This document shows positions 49,201-60,230 of a stretch of 64,000 bases of DNA, piece after piece. Within the stretch, counting starts at the first letter, position 1; each line of letters opens with the position of its first letter. Below the pieces are notes generated by a model that had not been told where the DNA came from, searched no databases, and saw nothing but the letters and a program-made list of their open reading frames with translations. Source of the stretch: Acanthococcus lagerstroemiae (Eukaryota > Arthropoda > Insecta > Hemiptera > Eriococcidae); contig CM063108.1 of NCBI GenBank assembly GCA_031841125.1, positions 70,776,344 to 70,840,343 of the forward strand, given 5' to 3'. The position numbers were made by a program, and so were the translations under genes.

Positions 49201-49461
49201 TACCCGGTACCCGAAATCCTGTACCCGGCACCCGGAACGTTGCGCCGTTCACAGACCACGAGAAGGATTATCAAAATTTTACTCACCAAATCCGATGTTT
49301 GAAACTCGTAACCCGCTTTTGCCCAGGTTACGATACCGCAAACCGGACGACGAGGAAATCGAAGAGCGCCGATTCAGGGATGTGGTTGACGACTTTAACG
49401 GCGACAAGAACTGAACCTTCATGGCTATTTTGTCTGATGGCGTACGGCCTGAATCTTCCAT
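31232..49461 (-). CDS. Hk: Hyperkinetic: voltage-gated K+ channel beta subunit (aldo-keto reductase fold)
   Basis: A cytosolic Kv beta subunit that binds Shaker-type channels. Coding exons in gene order: 49461-49287 ([18 protein letters not shown]), 41701-41494, 40878-40751, 40643-40437, 35584-35502, 35373-35317, 34515-34302, 31333-31232 ([16 protein letters not shown], stop at 31234-31232). Phases agree at every junction except 35317 to 34515, where a short exon ending in phase 2 seems to be missing. Insect Hk hallmarks include [49 protein letters not shown] and CLLLGATS. In the reductase tetrad, Asp and Lys are kept, but the Tyr is His and the Kv-beta Asn is His. The first in-frame ATG is 49461. 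The frame stays open upstream past a possible acceptor near 49498, so 5' exons may exist. Introns are large and full of transposons. Confidence 0.93.
31676..32070. repeat. GC-rich insert with dispersed repeat copy 2
   Basis: A markedly GC-rich block in a Hk intron. TGTGAGCGAA occurs at both ends (about 31674 and 32066), possibly a target duplication. Positions 31971-32060 are the inverted copy of the repeat at 6001-6094. The plus-strand frame 31676-31945 has an Ala run and is unrecognised. This is probably a fragment of a retroelement. Confidence 0.55.
32650..33710 (+). pseudogene. Broken Penelope-type RT end plus GIY-YIG endonuclease
   Basis: Before the [24 protein letters not shown] matches the C-terminal part of Penelope reverse transcriptase. 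After it, [18 protein letters not shown] leads to GVYK at 33386-33397 (the GIY position). CDMTYIGG (YIG at 33427-33435) is in a different frame, and [15 protein letters not shown] with [10 protein letters not shown] is in a third. Several frameshifts and stops make it inactive. The RT palm is missing. Confidence 0.8.
32809..33022 (+). mobile_element. tRNA-derived SINE, copy 2, with 12-bp target duplication
   Basis: Box A TGGCCGAGTGG and box B GGTTCGAGCCC are identical to copy 1, the body aligns throughout, and the tail is TTGGAAAAGAAG. It is flanked by perfect direct repeats ACCATCAAAAAC (32797-32808 and 33023-33034), proving retroposition into the Penelope-like element. Conserved boxes suggest a fairly recent copy. 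Confidence 0.93.
33901..34301. other. Hk intron remainder, no exon seen
   Basis: It lies between the Penelope-like element and the Hk exon 34515-34302. Minus-strand frames here do not align with Kv beta proteins; the true last exon is at 31333-31232. Confidence 0.6.
35740..35790 (+). repeat. Inverted partner of 39036-39080
   Basis: GTGTCACTATCTAACGAAAG, continuing GTCCCACTTGG, matches the opposite strand of 39036-39080 (GACCTTTCGTTAGAT core). The two sites flank the MULE and foldback copy C at a distance of about 3.3 kb. They may be the ends of an older element in which the others nested. Confidence 0.55.
36335..36490 (+). repeat. MULE left end: four direct copies of a 16-bp motif
   Basis: Copies are spaced 41, 43 and 56 bp apart. 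All contain the invariant core CGGATTGAGTCCC. Arrays of this kind in MULE ends are candidate transposase binding sites. No such function has been shown here. Confidence 0.9.
36833..38218 (+). CDS. MULE transposase with FLYWCH zinc finger, 461 aa
   Basis: The frame is open from about 36641. ATG at 36833 is chosen because it directly precedes the FLYWCH domain; ATG at 36674 would give 514 residues. Numbering from 36833: FLYWCH-type finger at about 20-63 (Cys 38 and 43, His 59 and 63), then the MULE DDE domain with Asp 188 (YVDGSF), Asp 254 (YADYEGA), the CRFH signature at 275-278 and Glu 377 (SCESSHAHF). All three acidic catalytic positions are present and there are no stops or frameshifts, so it could be active. 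It resembles FLYWCH/MULE proteins abundant in aphids and other insects. Confidence 0.93.
   Translation: MSQYTVMTSERGEPLRVFEGYKFRFHKRLRNGIQRWTCSRTSCKSYVKFGVDGTIVEDHTDCHNSPCNSKSDLRRQRLSSSLKRRATASLCDKPSKIIRESLMSEPGDITLNDIQRIRRNIYTARSQVRPPLPRTLNDLHTVLEEYTRLTTSKGERFLLVNDSQRNIIIFTTKSNLEFLSTCSCVYVDGSFKSVPSLFLQLFTIHGFRFNNYIPLVFTLLSNKTTDSSETVLRHVLAEIVDLGRTYEPEQVYADYEGAIHAAVRRVWPNALIHGCRFHLGRSWWRRIQQAKLSEHYKDRECEVGSFLKLFFGLSCLHPDDVLDCFTDDIMPIQPDNRDVLNFTDYVFDNYIAPDSPFPPHTWAEYSSSLSRTTNSCESSHAHFNASFYSSHPHIFLLTDTLLQVQCEVYAKILDVHRQKKRAAAVKRETSLATLMTRRDLGELGRLEFVKRVSFKFLPSPT
38393..38557 (-). repeat. MULE right end: about five inverted copies of the motif
   Basis: Inverted copies start at 38394 (ACTGAATCCGA variant), 38417 (perfect), 38460, 38505 and 38535 (degenerate). 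The outermost are the most diverged. Read from the right, this end aligns with the left end through GGTGCGG and GGTAATTA. Confidence 0.85.
38670..38861. mobile_element. Foldback (MITE-like) element, copy C
   Basis: The arms begin AGTACCGGTACT and close with ACCGGTACT. They run inward through GAGCTCT, AACTTCGT, GTCCGCCATTTTG and GTGGATGCCGAAT, with about 80 bp per arm. The centre contains ATGCGGAGCGTACCGCGTAG. It shares its core with copies A and B. It lies 100 bp beyond the MULE, in the same Hk intron. Confidence 0.85.
39036..39080 (-). repeat. Inverted partner of 35740-35790
   Basis: GACCTTTCGTTAGATCGTGA, continuing CACATG, is the mirror of the repeat on the other side of the MULE. Confidence 0.55.
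39081..40436. other. Hk intron, no further feature
   Basis: Intron between exons 40643-40437 and 35584-35502. Words such as AGTCTTA and GCCT recur at 39440-40060 without clear periodicity. Confidence 0.5.
41825..42480. repeat. GC-rich unidentified insert in Hk intron 1
   Basis: The base composition differs sharply from the surrounding intron. It contains a (CT)n(C)n run at about 42341-42366. Open frames up to 112 codons exist on the minus strand but carry no recognised domain. This is possibly the 5' part of a retroelement. Confidence 0.4.
43050..43345. repeat. Short inverted-repeat block upstream of LINE
   Basis: GGAACTACCACAAA at about 43149 faces TTTTGTGGAAGTTCC at about 43317, with further GGTAGTT/GGAAGTT-type words. 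This is probably a small MITE adjoining the truncated LINE. Confidence 0.35.
43380..44930 (+). mobile_element. 5'-truncated LINE (Jockey-like), ORF2 pseudogene
   Basis: It starts inside the reverse transcriptase and runs to the C-terminal end. Signatures in order: [20 protein letters not shown] followed by a premature [33 protein letters not shown] at 43833-43844, [13 protein letters not shown], and the C-terminal [10 protein letters not shown] and [12 protein letters not shown] finger. The reading frame changes several times, so it is dead. The 3' end is a tail of ATTTAAAATTTGAA-like repeats. The sense strand is opposite to Hk. Confidence 0.9.
44931..47814. other. Hk intron 1, no feature seen
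   Basis: No exon or repeat that I can delimit. Open frames on either strand are short and unrecognised. Confidence 0.5.
47815..47965. repeat. Small inverted repeat around ATTCGTGAAAT
   Basis: CGCGTAATTCGTGAAATTGC at 47818 faces CGCGTATTTCACGAATTAAA at about 47929, and AAAAATTGC recurs on both sides. The 71-codon frame across it (47849-48064) is a by-product of the repeat. Confidence 0.45.
48535..48715 (+). mobile_element. LINE 3' remnant (RTE/Jockey-type C-terminus)
   Basis: A short frame reads [20 protein letters not shown] and then WQRLGEAYF. This is the familiar GRPxKRWxDDV ... WRxLxxxA ending of many arthropod LINE ORF2 proteins. Nothing upstream of it is preserved. The match is short, so confidence is moderate. 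Confidence 0.5.
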
Positions 49462-52400
49462 GTACTCGAGGCTCGCTTTAGGAGCACGACAGCTGAAACC
49501 AAATAAACGCACGAATATTCGTATATTAATTTTATATATACAATTACAACTGCACCTAAAGAAATTTTTAATTACTCGACTCGACCGCCGATATTTCGTT
49601 TTATTCGATTCTATTTTTCGTTAATTGCGGACATGTAATGGAAACTTTTCTCTTTAACATTATATTTCTCTTCCGTTAGGAGGAAAATAAATAAATCGAA
49701 TGTTAACGAGTCTCCGAGCGTTTCATCTGTTCACGATTCAAATCGCAGGTCAAAACGAGTAGACTTGGCCGTTCCAGCTAGAACCGGATTCACCTGATTT
49801 GTCGCCCCCAAAAATTGGTGAAAAAAATTCTATCCTCATCTTGTTCGTTTTCGATTTTCCCTGAATCTTGTCGCCCTCGACTCTGTGCTTAAGCACACTT
49901 TAGCACAGTGGCGAATCTGTCATTAGTTACAACGCATTTTCACTCCGTCACAAGTCGAATAAGTTGACAGGTTTGACGAGCACCATTTTGACTTTCGACT
50001 CCGATATCTTTTTCCGAATGTTTTACGATCGCGTTTTGTTTCGTACGGAGAATTACTTTAGATCTGCACCTGCGTTTGCGAGCTTTGTAAGTTCGTAAGT
50101 ATGCAAGGTACAGAGCTTGCTGGTTCGAATCCGGCCTAGAAGACCGCATTCGAACGAGCGTAACTTTTTCGGCATTTGCGCGAGAATTAAAAAATTAACC
50201 TTACAGTTTAAATTTCAGTGGACGACAAATCTACCAGGAATTCAATTAGCGACCAGTTTCACTGATTTTTCAGCTTATATTTGCCGACTGAATAAATAAA
50301 TTAATAGGTATGTCACCGACTCAATCTGCGAATATATTGCTGATAGTGCCTGGGATAGACGTTTCGCTGATTCAAATTTAAAGAGCACATTTATGGGCGC
50401 TACAAAGTATTTAAAAAAAGTGTATGGCCGTATAACATATTTCAAGGAGGAAAAAATTGGGACAAATAGAGGTGGCATGCGTGGAATTTGAACTTTTACG
50501 TAGATCCAACGTAAGAAAATATCACTCTTCAGCTCATTACAATCTCATGAGCTGACATTTGAAAATAGTAATAATAATAATAATAATAATTTATTATTAT
50601 TATTATTATCATTATTATTATTATTATTAATAAATTAAAAAAATAGTAGTCTAACCCCGAGGAGATTAGTTCCTTTCAACGAAAAAAAAACATACGACAA
50701 AAATGTCGCAATAAAAAAGAATTCAGAACGTGGGGTGCATCGGGAATTCCCCCGTAGATTCAAAGAAAAAATGACATAATACAACTAAAACTAATCGAAT
50801 AAATACGAGTAATGGAACTTGGTTAAGACGTTGATATACTATAGTATTATTTGTAAGTACTAAGTACTAAGAACTATTGCTTCTGGTTGAAACTGGTACA
50901 GTAGCTTTCGAGATTTTCCTGCTTTCGCAATGTACAAGTACCTATGAAGGTACTTTTCCGTGAACTCGAGAAAAAATGAACCCGCTTTTGTCACACTCAA
51001 ATAATATTGAACCAGCTTGACAAGTGGCGCGAGCAAGAGACGACCGAGGTAAGGAGATTCTTCCATAAATTTTTGGATTCGGCATTTTTCGGAAAATTTG
51101 TTTTTTTTTTTTGTTTTACACGAATAAAAATCTTTTATTATGGAGTCGGCATTTTCAACGTCAGCCAGCCAAATATATATAGCTTTTTTCACTTTTACGA
51201 AATTGTTTCGCATCGACTCGGCATTTTTTATTTATTTCCATATTTCCCCATTACCCCTTAGTCTCCACCCCCGCGATTTTACATATTTTCTTGTTCACGT
51301 CAGCCAAGTTATTCGAGTAAGATTCGTGTATTTATAATTAGTTGGTACAAGTCTGAAATCTCTATATTTTTTTACAGGGGGCCAGAAACGGAGAAGGTCG
51401 AGGGGAATATATATATTTTCATCAATTTTGTTGTTATTTCTCGGGCGAATAAAACAACTGGAGGTAAGTTTCATGGTGCAGCAGTCCTTCTAACGAGTAT
51501 GGAGCCATCGATCGATCAAAAGCAACCGACCAGTCCAGTAATCTACGTTATAGATTAATCGTAAATAATTGATTAATCAAAAATAATCGGTTGATCGATG
51601 ACCGATAGATTTATTTTAAAAATTGAATGTTATGACACGCGTTTGCTGCGCGATCGAGTTCTTTAATATCTAATTTGATTTATGGTAAATTAAACGAAAT
51701 TTTGGTCTATTTCGAGATGTGGAATTCAAACTGTGAAGCTCATATTGGTGCCGTGCGGAAAATGGGAAGAGATTGTTAGAATTAGCGAGTCAAGAAACTC
51801 TCATTCGATAATAATTCATTCGGTTTTCCAAGAAAATCAAATGCTTTTTGATCATTTTAGGGGCAAAATTTAAATTTTCGTAACCGACTCGGATCTTAAA
51901 AAAAAAAAAAAAAATTAAAATCAGCGACCAAAGAAAGAATTAATATTGGATCCAATTTTTCAAATAAAGATTAATTTCGCTCAATTCGTGAATGAAATTT
52001 GGATTCTGGGACTTGAATCGAAGTTACATGAAAAACATAACATGTGTCCCAACTGAGCGACCCAATAATCTTCTAATTTGATACGTAGCTACTAAATTCG
52101 ATTTTCCCAGTGACGACTAGCGAGTAAGGTACCTTTCAGATGTTTATCTCCTGCTTTCCAAAAGGATAAATCTATGATTTATCACTTCGAGAAAGTAGCT
52201 ATAACCGATCTCTATACCCCCAAGTATCTGTTACTGGAATATTTCCCTCTTCCATCTTTTGGTATCACACTTCCAAATCTGTATTTTTTCACATTCTTAC
52301 ATATTAAAAATAACTTTTCTCTCACAATTATCACAAAAATTCATTAGCGCAGATTACTGAATCGCGATATCGGCTGAAGAGGCTTTTCAAGGTCACAGAA

Positions 52401-55220
52401 CTCCATTATTTTGACATTAATTTAACTATAATTTTAAAATTATGGTACCGAAAAGAGGATGGGGCTCAGAAATTTCGTAAAATGCATCAGGAATATCGTT
52501 TCGTAGATATTAAAGAACGTTGAATTCATTTTTGTTAATGATTTACTCCCAAGTAAAGAAGATAAATTACTTGTAATTCACCTAGCGGGGAGGGGAATTG
52601 TGGTATTCCATCGTATACGGTAGGGCAATTTGAGAACGATAATTTTCCGACGAAATACCGCGTTTATAATTTTTAATTTGATTTTACCTTACTAATCCCA
52701 CAGCAGAACGCAACTGATAGGTATACATGTATATGTATACATACTCGTACATATGTAATATAGGTATACAAGTGAAGATACTTGCGTATGTGCTGAAATT
52801 AAGAAAGTTTATGGTTTTGACTACCGAATTTGGATTTCGAGGTCTAAATTAAGGCTAGATTCGAATAAAAATTTAACGATCAATATAACCTACATAACGA
52901 TAGTTCGTTCAATTTTTTCAATTACGTGCGATTGAATTTCGCTACTCTCAGTTCGTTATTCGACCAATTTTCCTATCAGAAAAGAGAGCAGAGAATCTTT
53001 ATTTCTTCGAGAATTTGAATTGATGGAGGGTACCAGTTTTCCAACGATGAGCATAAAGGTACTTACATTGTATCGTCTGAAATTTAAAATTAGAATGTAT
53101 ATTGGAGTTCTCCTTACAAGGGAGGAAAGTGGGAGAGTAACTTTTGAAGAAACAGACCTCTCGTCACTACGAGTCTATTATTTTTTTGTATGACCAACCA
53201 CCCAAATGAAGACAGGAGAACATAATGCGTATTTTACCAAAGTTATTTCCAATATCCGATCCGCGTTACTGAGCTTACTGCCTCGTCGCCCCGCTACCCA
53301 TACGAATATCGCCCACTAAAAGTTTGAAACGGATCTCAAATCCGCATCAGCATGTGTCGACACTGAAATATGAAAATTATAATAAAATTAGAAAAGAAGG
53401 AAAGAAGAGGGGGAAAAAAGAAGAAAAAAGAAGAATACACTACTCGTCTCTTTATAATTGCAATATCGATTTTACCGAAGTGAAGTGTGTGACCCGGTAG
53501 AAAACGTCGATTGGTAGAATAAAATTTGAAATACCGATTGCGTTATAACACTTTTATGTCTCTCTCAGTTAATAGTCACATAAGACAAAAAAGGAAAGGG
53601 GGTTAATCATCAGTTTAATCGAATCATGATTGATGACGAGAGAAGCCCGCAGTAAGTTCGTTACGTACATACAGGGTGTCTATTGAAATGCACCCCGCTA
53701 TTTTTATTTTCGATCGCGAAGTCAGATCGAAGAAGGACCTCAAATTTCGTAATGCCTAGTTTCTTTCGAGTGAAAGAATTTGTTGTTCCCAGAAAGGGAG
53801 GCTGGAATGCTCTATCAATTTTGGATTTTCAAATGAAAACGTATCCACGTAGCCAACAACGTAGCAAAATATGTAAGATTTTTTTTTAATTTTAATTAAA
53901 ATTTTTTTTATTGAACAAAGTTTGAAAAAAGAGAGTTATTCGAGTCGCTGATTAACATCATTCCGTCAGATTTTTGTTCCGGCCCCAATTTAAAACTTTT
54001 TTTGCCCATTCCAACAGGGAAATTTAAATTCAAAATTTTGAGATTCAAATAGCTCATACTTTCACCTAAAAACTCGCTACTTATTTATATATTTCCACAT
54101 ATGAAATCTATACAATGTAGTAATCCTTACTTAGTATTAATCAACCTTAATAAGTATTAATGAGTACTAACCAGGTATAGCCTACATGGCATTAAGTCCT
54201 GTATTTAAAAAAAATAATAATAAAAAAAATAGAAGTTCTCATTGGAACCAGCGACCCAGAAAACCTCATTTTCCATTCTTCGTTCTATTTTTCAAAAAAG
54301 AAAAGTACTTTTTCCATTTCGCAGGTAAAATCTGGACTTCGGGCGAAAAAATCAGAACCAAATCAAAAATCTGACTGGATATGCGAAACTACCGACCATA
54401 AAGAAAAACCCATTTCGGTGCTTCGTTTAATACGTATTTTCATTTAAAACCCCAAGTTGGTAGAGCATTCATCCAGTCCCTTTTCCGGAGATTAGTAAAC
54501 TTTTTCACTCAAAGGAAAACCAGACATTCCCAAGTGCTTTGTCACACTCGATCTAATTTTTCGATCAAAAATAAAGATGGAGGCGTATGTCATTAGACAC
54601 ACTGTATATCTGTATCAACACATATAGTGTTTCAGATTATGAATTCAGGAGGACAAAAATCAGATTCCTCGAATCTAACATCTAAAAGGTTGGTATACAA
54701 GTATGTTTTCGAAAACGCTGAGTTCGAACTTTGAGGTCAGGGTGCTGCAACTCAACTAATGGCCTTTTAAAAGCCAAAAAGGTCAAAATGTAGAATTTAA
54801 ATATCGAAGGAAAAACGCTGTTCTGGAATTAAAGATTCGCGCTGATTTCGAGTTTGGCTTCGGAATTTTGATGAAAGCGTTTTTTCATTCTGAAAGTGGT
54901 CTTTCTGAAAGTCAAAAAGGGTCATTTACTGAGTAAAAGTAAGTTTCTGTTTAAATTTTGATGCCAGATTCGGTATCAGTTGGGAAAATAGGCCTTAATA
55001 ATTCTATACTGTCCCAAAGATATCAAAAGTGAAGAATAAGGCCTTACTTTGCAGTCGAAGGTCACATTAGCGGGAAAAAATTTTATAGGTATCCAAACTT
55101 CAAGATCAGATTCGGAATTTAGACGAAAGATTAACCCAGAAACACGTACTTATCTTTCGCGTTTTTCATTGATTTATAAATATCATAGGAATAAGCCGGA
55201 AAACACCTAAATTAGTCTTT
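49462..55220. other. Upstream of the known Hk exon, no gene seen
   Basis: It may include 5' UTR exons of Hk. It holds an (AAT)n/(ATT)n hairpin-forming microsatellite at about 50568-50632 and an A run at about 51898-51914. A 117-codon minus-strand frame at 50860-51213 is Lys/Tyr-rich and unrecognised. Confidence 0.5.
50568..50632 (+). repeat. (AAT)n then (ATT)n microsatellite, hairpin-capable
   Basis: About eight AAT units are followed directly by about ten ATT units, so the tract is self-complementary. Confidence 0.9.
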
Positions 55221-55234
55221 CTGGCCACTATTTC

Positions 55235-55345
55235 TACGGTCTTTTACGGGGAAATGGTGCCTGTTTGGGTTCCACGACAGTTCGTCCAAAATATTTTGTC
55301 GAGGGACAACTGGTCCAGTCTTTTTCGTCCAGGAGACACATTTCC
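55235..55345 (-). repeat. Degenerate 16-bp phrase array, copy 2 (inverted)
   Basis: Read on the minus strand, units such as CTGGACGAAAAAGACTGGAC and GACAAAATATTTTGGACG repeat with the same phrase as the array at 55890-56030. Confidence 0.6.
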
Positions 55346-55889
55346 AAAAACAATTTGATCCAATCTGCTTACTCGCTTGGAAAGATGGAGTGTTAAGTAA
55401 GTGCTGCATTAGTTGCCGTCATATGCAGTAGAAGGCGTATAGGTGCTACTAAAAATGAATAGGATAGAAATTCTTGTAACGTGTTCGAAGAGACCAAAAA
55501 TGAATGAGGTACTCATAACTCAGTTAAATGGAGGTCACTCAAATGTGAAACACCCGACAAAAAATCGACACAATGAACCAAGAACAGATCATGAATATAG
55601 TGCGGAGGTACGATAAGTACAAAAATTGATCATATATATGTTCCAGTACTTAAGAGCTATATCGTACAATTTGAAATTGCGTAACATCAATGAAAATCTG
55701 AAGAGGAAGAAGCATAATGTGCGTAATAATGTTTTGGTTTCCCTCTTTCACTTTGTAATCATTATCAATTTTTGTAAAAAATAGTACCGAATCGTCCGTT
55801 TAGCATATATTTGTGTTTTTTCGTATAAGTGGCCAATGTATTCATTAAATTCATTTCAATTTTTCTCTTCATGTACTACATTTGACCTG

Positions 55890-56030
55890 TTTTTGGACGA
55901 ACTTTTTGTGGGTGAAATATCTCTGGACGAAAACTCTCGTGGACCAACCGTCTTACTGAACGAAATGTCTCATGGACAAATTGACTCGTGGAAAAAATGT
56001 CTGCGGACAAAATATCAGGGTATCTCTGTT
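55890..56030 (+). repeat. Degenerate 16-bp phrase array, copy 1
   Basis: About seven or eight loosely conserved units of the form GACGAAATGTCTCGTG, for example GACGAAAACTCTCGTG, GAACGAAATGTCTCATG and GGACAAAATATC. The overlapping 65-codon frame is a by-product of the periodicity. Confidence 0.65.
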
Positions 56031-58084
56031 TGAGCATTTGTGACGCTGCATTCGAATTTCGCGAAAAAATTATACAGAAGTACACGAATTCGTAAGAGAA
56101 ATTTTTTTATGTACCATCACAATGTTATTCATTCACGAATTAGGAAGTGTACTTGAACGCTGTTTCTACGCCAATTTAGTACACATACAAATATGCTGGG
56201 GCTTGGTGGCAAGCGAATCGAATGCAGATTTAAAAGCGGAGCTATGATACTCGTAGAACATTTTGACGCCGATTTTGTGGTGACAGCAAAGGAAAACACA
56301 GACTCCATTTTGTTTTCTGTCAGAGCTAAAATCTTGATACTTCAGAAATATACTACTTCTGTTTGGTTGACTTAAAAAAATATGTATGGGGGGGGGGGGG
56401 TAGAGACCATGTCTTCATCGCTGATCACTGGTCTCCATTTCATAATAATTCAACTGGCAGAAAACGCAATAATGAACTGGCGAAAATCCCACTGGTACAA
56501 TTCGAACTGTCTCGCGTCAAAATTGTTGTTTAGCAACCGAGCACTTCAAATGCATTTTTAAAACAATGCATGCGCATTCTGTCTTTATTTTTCAAAAAGT
56601 CCGAAAATTTAATAGAGATAACTCGTTTTGAATGCAATGAAGTGACGCTAACACCACCATGCGCCATCGCAAACATCGATAGATATTAATAATGAAGGAG
56701 CTGATTTTTCGGGTTCCCTTAAAGAAATCATTTTTTTTTTCTTTCCTAACGAGGAAGAGGTCGGATTTCGGGATACTTAACAGTATTCGGAACCAGGTCC
56801 GAAAGTAATTTATGAGTTCTCGACTGACGAAAAGAAGTTTTCACCTCAACGGCGTAGGCTGATGTGGAAACTATGAAAGCATTCGGGTTTATTATATTTC
56901 ATTTTTTCTTCTTTTTTTTTATACACGCCAAACGTGCTGTATAGTCTCCGTTATCATTTCAACGAAAAAGCGAGCCAATTTCGATTCGCTAACTTTTGTA
57001 CAGTTACGTGTTACTGGAGAAAAAGTGGTTGCCTTTTGCCGTGAGAATACCAAACAACGACCAACATGTTTACTCTCGGCTGAACCTCTAGTCTTCGTGA
57101 TATTCTCTCCAAGGTTCCGAGAAATTACAGCAGACGAGAAACGCGAAAAACTAGGTAAGATTGCAAAATGAAGAGAGAAAGGGGGGGTTGAAACTGAAAT
57201 GACAGAAGAAATTCTCGGAAGTATCCAGGCAAAGTCTATGTACTGGCAGAAATAGAAATAATATCGCAGGAATAGCCTCGGTGACTCAAGAAGCCTCCAA
57301 AAGCCTCATCTCTTGAGAATATATAGTTTTCCTCCACCACTTCCAGTAGGAAAAGTGAGCACGCGCTACAGACTCGTTTTTGTACATTTCAAAATGAATT
57401 TTTAGAATGCCGTGGCCGGAAGCACCTTCTCTTCCCTTTCTCCACAAATGACACTCCATTTCCACTTTCGGTTGTTAGGGATCTCGAATAACGTTTACAA
57501 TCTCGAGTCAACCTGAATTTTTCGGGTCATAGAATGCATCATTTTAAAATTCTAAATTGAGAATTACGTATTTATACATCGTATAACGTACTAACTACGA
57601 GTATATAATACGCGCTTCGCAATGTCCACTATAATTGGCCAGCGGTCACGTATTCAAATTATTCGATATTTCGACAGGTGACTGAAATATCGATACGAAA
57701 TCAAAATATTAACTATCGAGGAAACCCCTCCATTTTCTATAATTTTACTACGGACTTAATGGATCGCAGTGAATTATGCGCGAAGGCGGGGAGGTCCACA
57801 AAATTGGATTAAATAATCGTCACCCCGCTTTCATATTCGAATTCTCGGTAACGTGAAAAGGAGAATGGGAGAAAATTCCGGGAATGATCGAGTAAATTCG
57901 AACAAAATTTCAACAGTTCAGCATTATTTCAGACCTCCTATCCGAAATCGAATTATTAAAAGAAAATAAGGTAAACTGGAACAATCAGTAGTTCCATCTT
58001 TCAATTAGAACATAGTGTGAAGATGAAGTCGTTACAGCCCATAGGGGTGGTACATGAAGCTGTCTAAGTTTCTAAGTTTGGTCC
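56031..58084. other. No gene seen
   Basis: It contains a G run at about 56389-56400 and otherwise ordinary AT-rich sequence. Confidence 0.5.
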
Positions 58085-58920
58085 AACGACCAGTATTTGG
58101 CAAACGGGCCTATTATTGGTCAGGTGAGATTTCTCAATTTCAATCACGTTGTATGGTAGTATATACATGTATACACCCTCGATGATACCGCGCAAAACAC
58201 AACCATATACTATTTTTATTTTATTATTATTTTTTTTTTTTTTTGCGAATTTTAGTAAATAAGTTGAAAAATGTCAATTATTGGTCGACCAACAATTGGC
58301 ATCTAAAAGGAATCCTCTTCTGTTGACTTGAAAATTAGGTATATGATAATTAGTGCCTATTGTTGGTCACGCTAATTATTGGTTTTTTGAAAAAAGACAA
58401 ATACTCATTACGAAAACTATTCCATAACTCCGAAATGATCCTTAGAACTCATCGGAACCACGGAATATACAATAGTTGTGGAATACCAGCGGGTTCAAGG
58501 TAGGAGATTTTCAATTCATTTCCTGGACCCACGCTCAAAAACTTGGAAGTTTATAAACAAAATATCATGCGAATGTTCCTAGGAACACCAACTTTCAACA
58601 CCCATGCAAAGAAAATTGCGTAAGATTAGCGTTAGTAGTCACCATTTTGATTTTCCAGTTTCGGTAGTTTTCAAACGTGTGTATAATGTACCAATCACGC
58701 CGCAAACTGACAACTTTTTTTCCACAGTCCATAACTTCAACGCAAATTATCAAATCGCTGTGATAACATCACATATGAAGGCCACACACTTCTACTACAA
58801 GGCTGATAAAAATGGAACCCTGACGCTCTCTACTGGCTTTGTAATAACACTTTGAAGTTGGCGGGAAAATGACCAATGTTTCACACGTGACCAATAACTG
58901 TAATTTTAACTTACATAAAA
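58085..58920. mobile_element. Possible element with repeated TTATTGGTCA words
   Basis: ATTGGTC-type words occur in one orientation on the left (58112, 58276, 58358, 58375) and as GACCAAT on the right (58872, 58889). This is an inverted arrangement expected of subterminal repeats. The internal 83-codon frame (58604-58855) is unrecognised. Confidence 0.4.
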
Positions 58921-58989
58921 TCGAGCACGAAAAATACCGTTATTCCGAGTTTTTTACATTATGGAAAAAAATGGGACAGAATTACCAAT

Positions 58990-60230
58990 TCTCTAATCCA
59001 GAATGGCGGACTTTAATAGTCCAATAGGAAATAAACTGCCAGAAGAATCAGAGTACATAGGAAACTACAGATTTGGAAAAAGAAACGGAAGAGGCTGGGG
59101 AGATTGTTACTCAGAATGCGGGTGTCACAACGGTGAACGTGCGTTTCATCAAATTACAGTTTTCACAGTCAGATAGACTATATTATAACCCCATCCTAAT
59201 TTAACGGAATAACGAATTTTAACGTTACAAAAAAATTTGAGTACCACTCGGATCATAGGGCTATAATATTATGCAATATTGATCTGGAAAAAGGAAAAAG
59301 TCAGTGAAAGATACTCAAGCCTAAAGATAACATAACAAATAAATTACAGTACGAACAAGTAATTATAGGGATCTAATAATGAACAGGATAATTCCAGAAT
59401 GACAAATGTAGAAGGTAAATACGAACAGATAATTAGAATAATGAGACTAGCGGCTAAAACATACGCAGAAACCAACAAACACGAACAGGACAAGAAAACT
59501 AACCAGGAGCTACCAAACGAAATACAAAGCCTGTACAGAAAAAGAAGAGAATTATTGAGCACATCTAACAGATTTAATCAGGAAGAAGTCGAGCTAACTT
59601 TGGTGAGCAAATAAATAAAATCAAGAGATAGGGAACTTAGAATGAAAATAGAGACACAGATGATACAGGAAATCCTGGAAAACTCAAAAAGTACGAAAAA
59701 AAATTGAAAATAAAAAGGCATCGGGGAAAATTGGTTAATATGTCTAACTGATGGTAACGGAAACAAAACTTTCGAGAGGGAGTAAATAAGGAATAAATAA
59801 AATAGTGTCCGACTTGTACATGGGGGATTGAGCCTTTCATTGTAGAAGAAATAAAATTTATAATTTAAAAAAAAATAAATAAATAAAAGAAAGAAGCAAC
59901 CCCAAAAACCCCAGGTCACGACCAAATCTTAAACGAACAAATTATGTACGCTGAAAGAACAACGTCTCGCGAGATTGGAAGCACTTAGATACGATCCTCA
60001 TATACAAGTATAAGATTTAAAAAAACACAAAATTAATAATTATAGACCAATCAGCTTCAGCCCAGTCCTAGCAAAAGTATTTTCGAAAGCCAGAGAATAT
60101 AAGAATTCTTGGGGACCAAAACCGAGGGATCAAGCGGGTCTCGGACAGGTTTCTCGACTAGAGACCACCTACACACGATAAATATACTGATCGAAAAATT
60201 TCTAGAATACCAAATGGCTCTGGAACGGAA
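58990..60230 (+). mobile_element. Degenerate LINE (RTE-like): endonuclease to start of RT
   Basis: Fragments appear in the right order. ADFNSPIG and YRFGKRNGRG come from an APE-type endonuclease, and EYHSDHRAI from its catalytic C-terminal motif. A linker with KRRELL follows, then NNYRPISFSPVLAKVFSKA and DQAGLG from the beginning of the reverse transcriptase. Frameshifts and stops are frequent. The sequence ends abruptly near 60230, before the RT active site. Confidence 0.8.

Noticed and set aside
50119..50142. tRNA-like T-arm with box B GGTTCGAATCC
   Set aside because: There is no box A at the right distance, and the acceptor stem does not close. I do not call a tRNA gene.
59344..59925. Hydrophobic minus-strand open frames (72 and 115 codons)
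   Set aside because: They are antisense to the LINE remnant and A-rich sequence, with no independent support.
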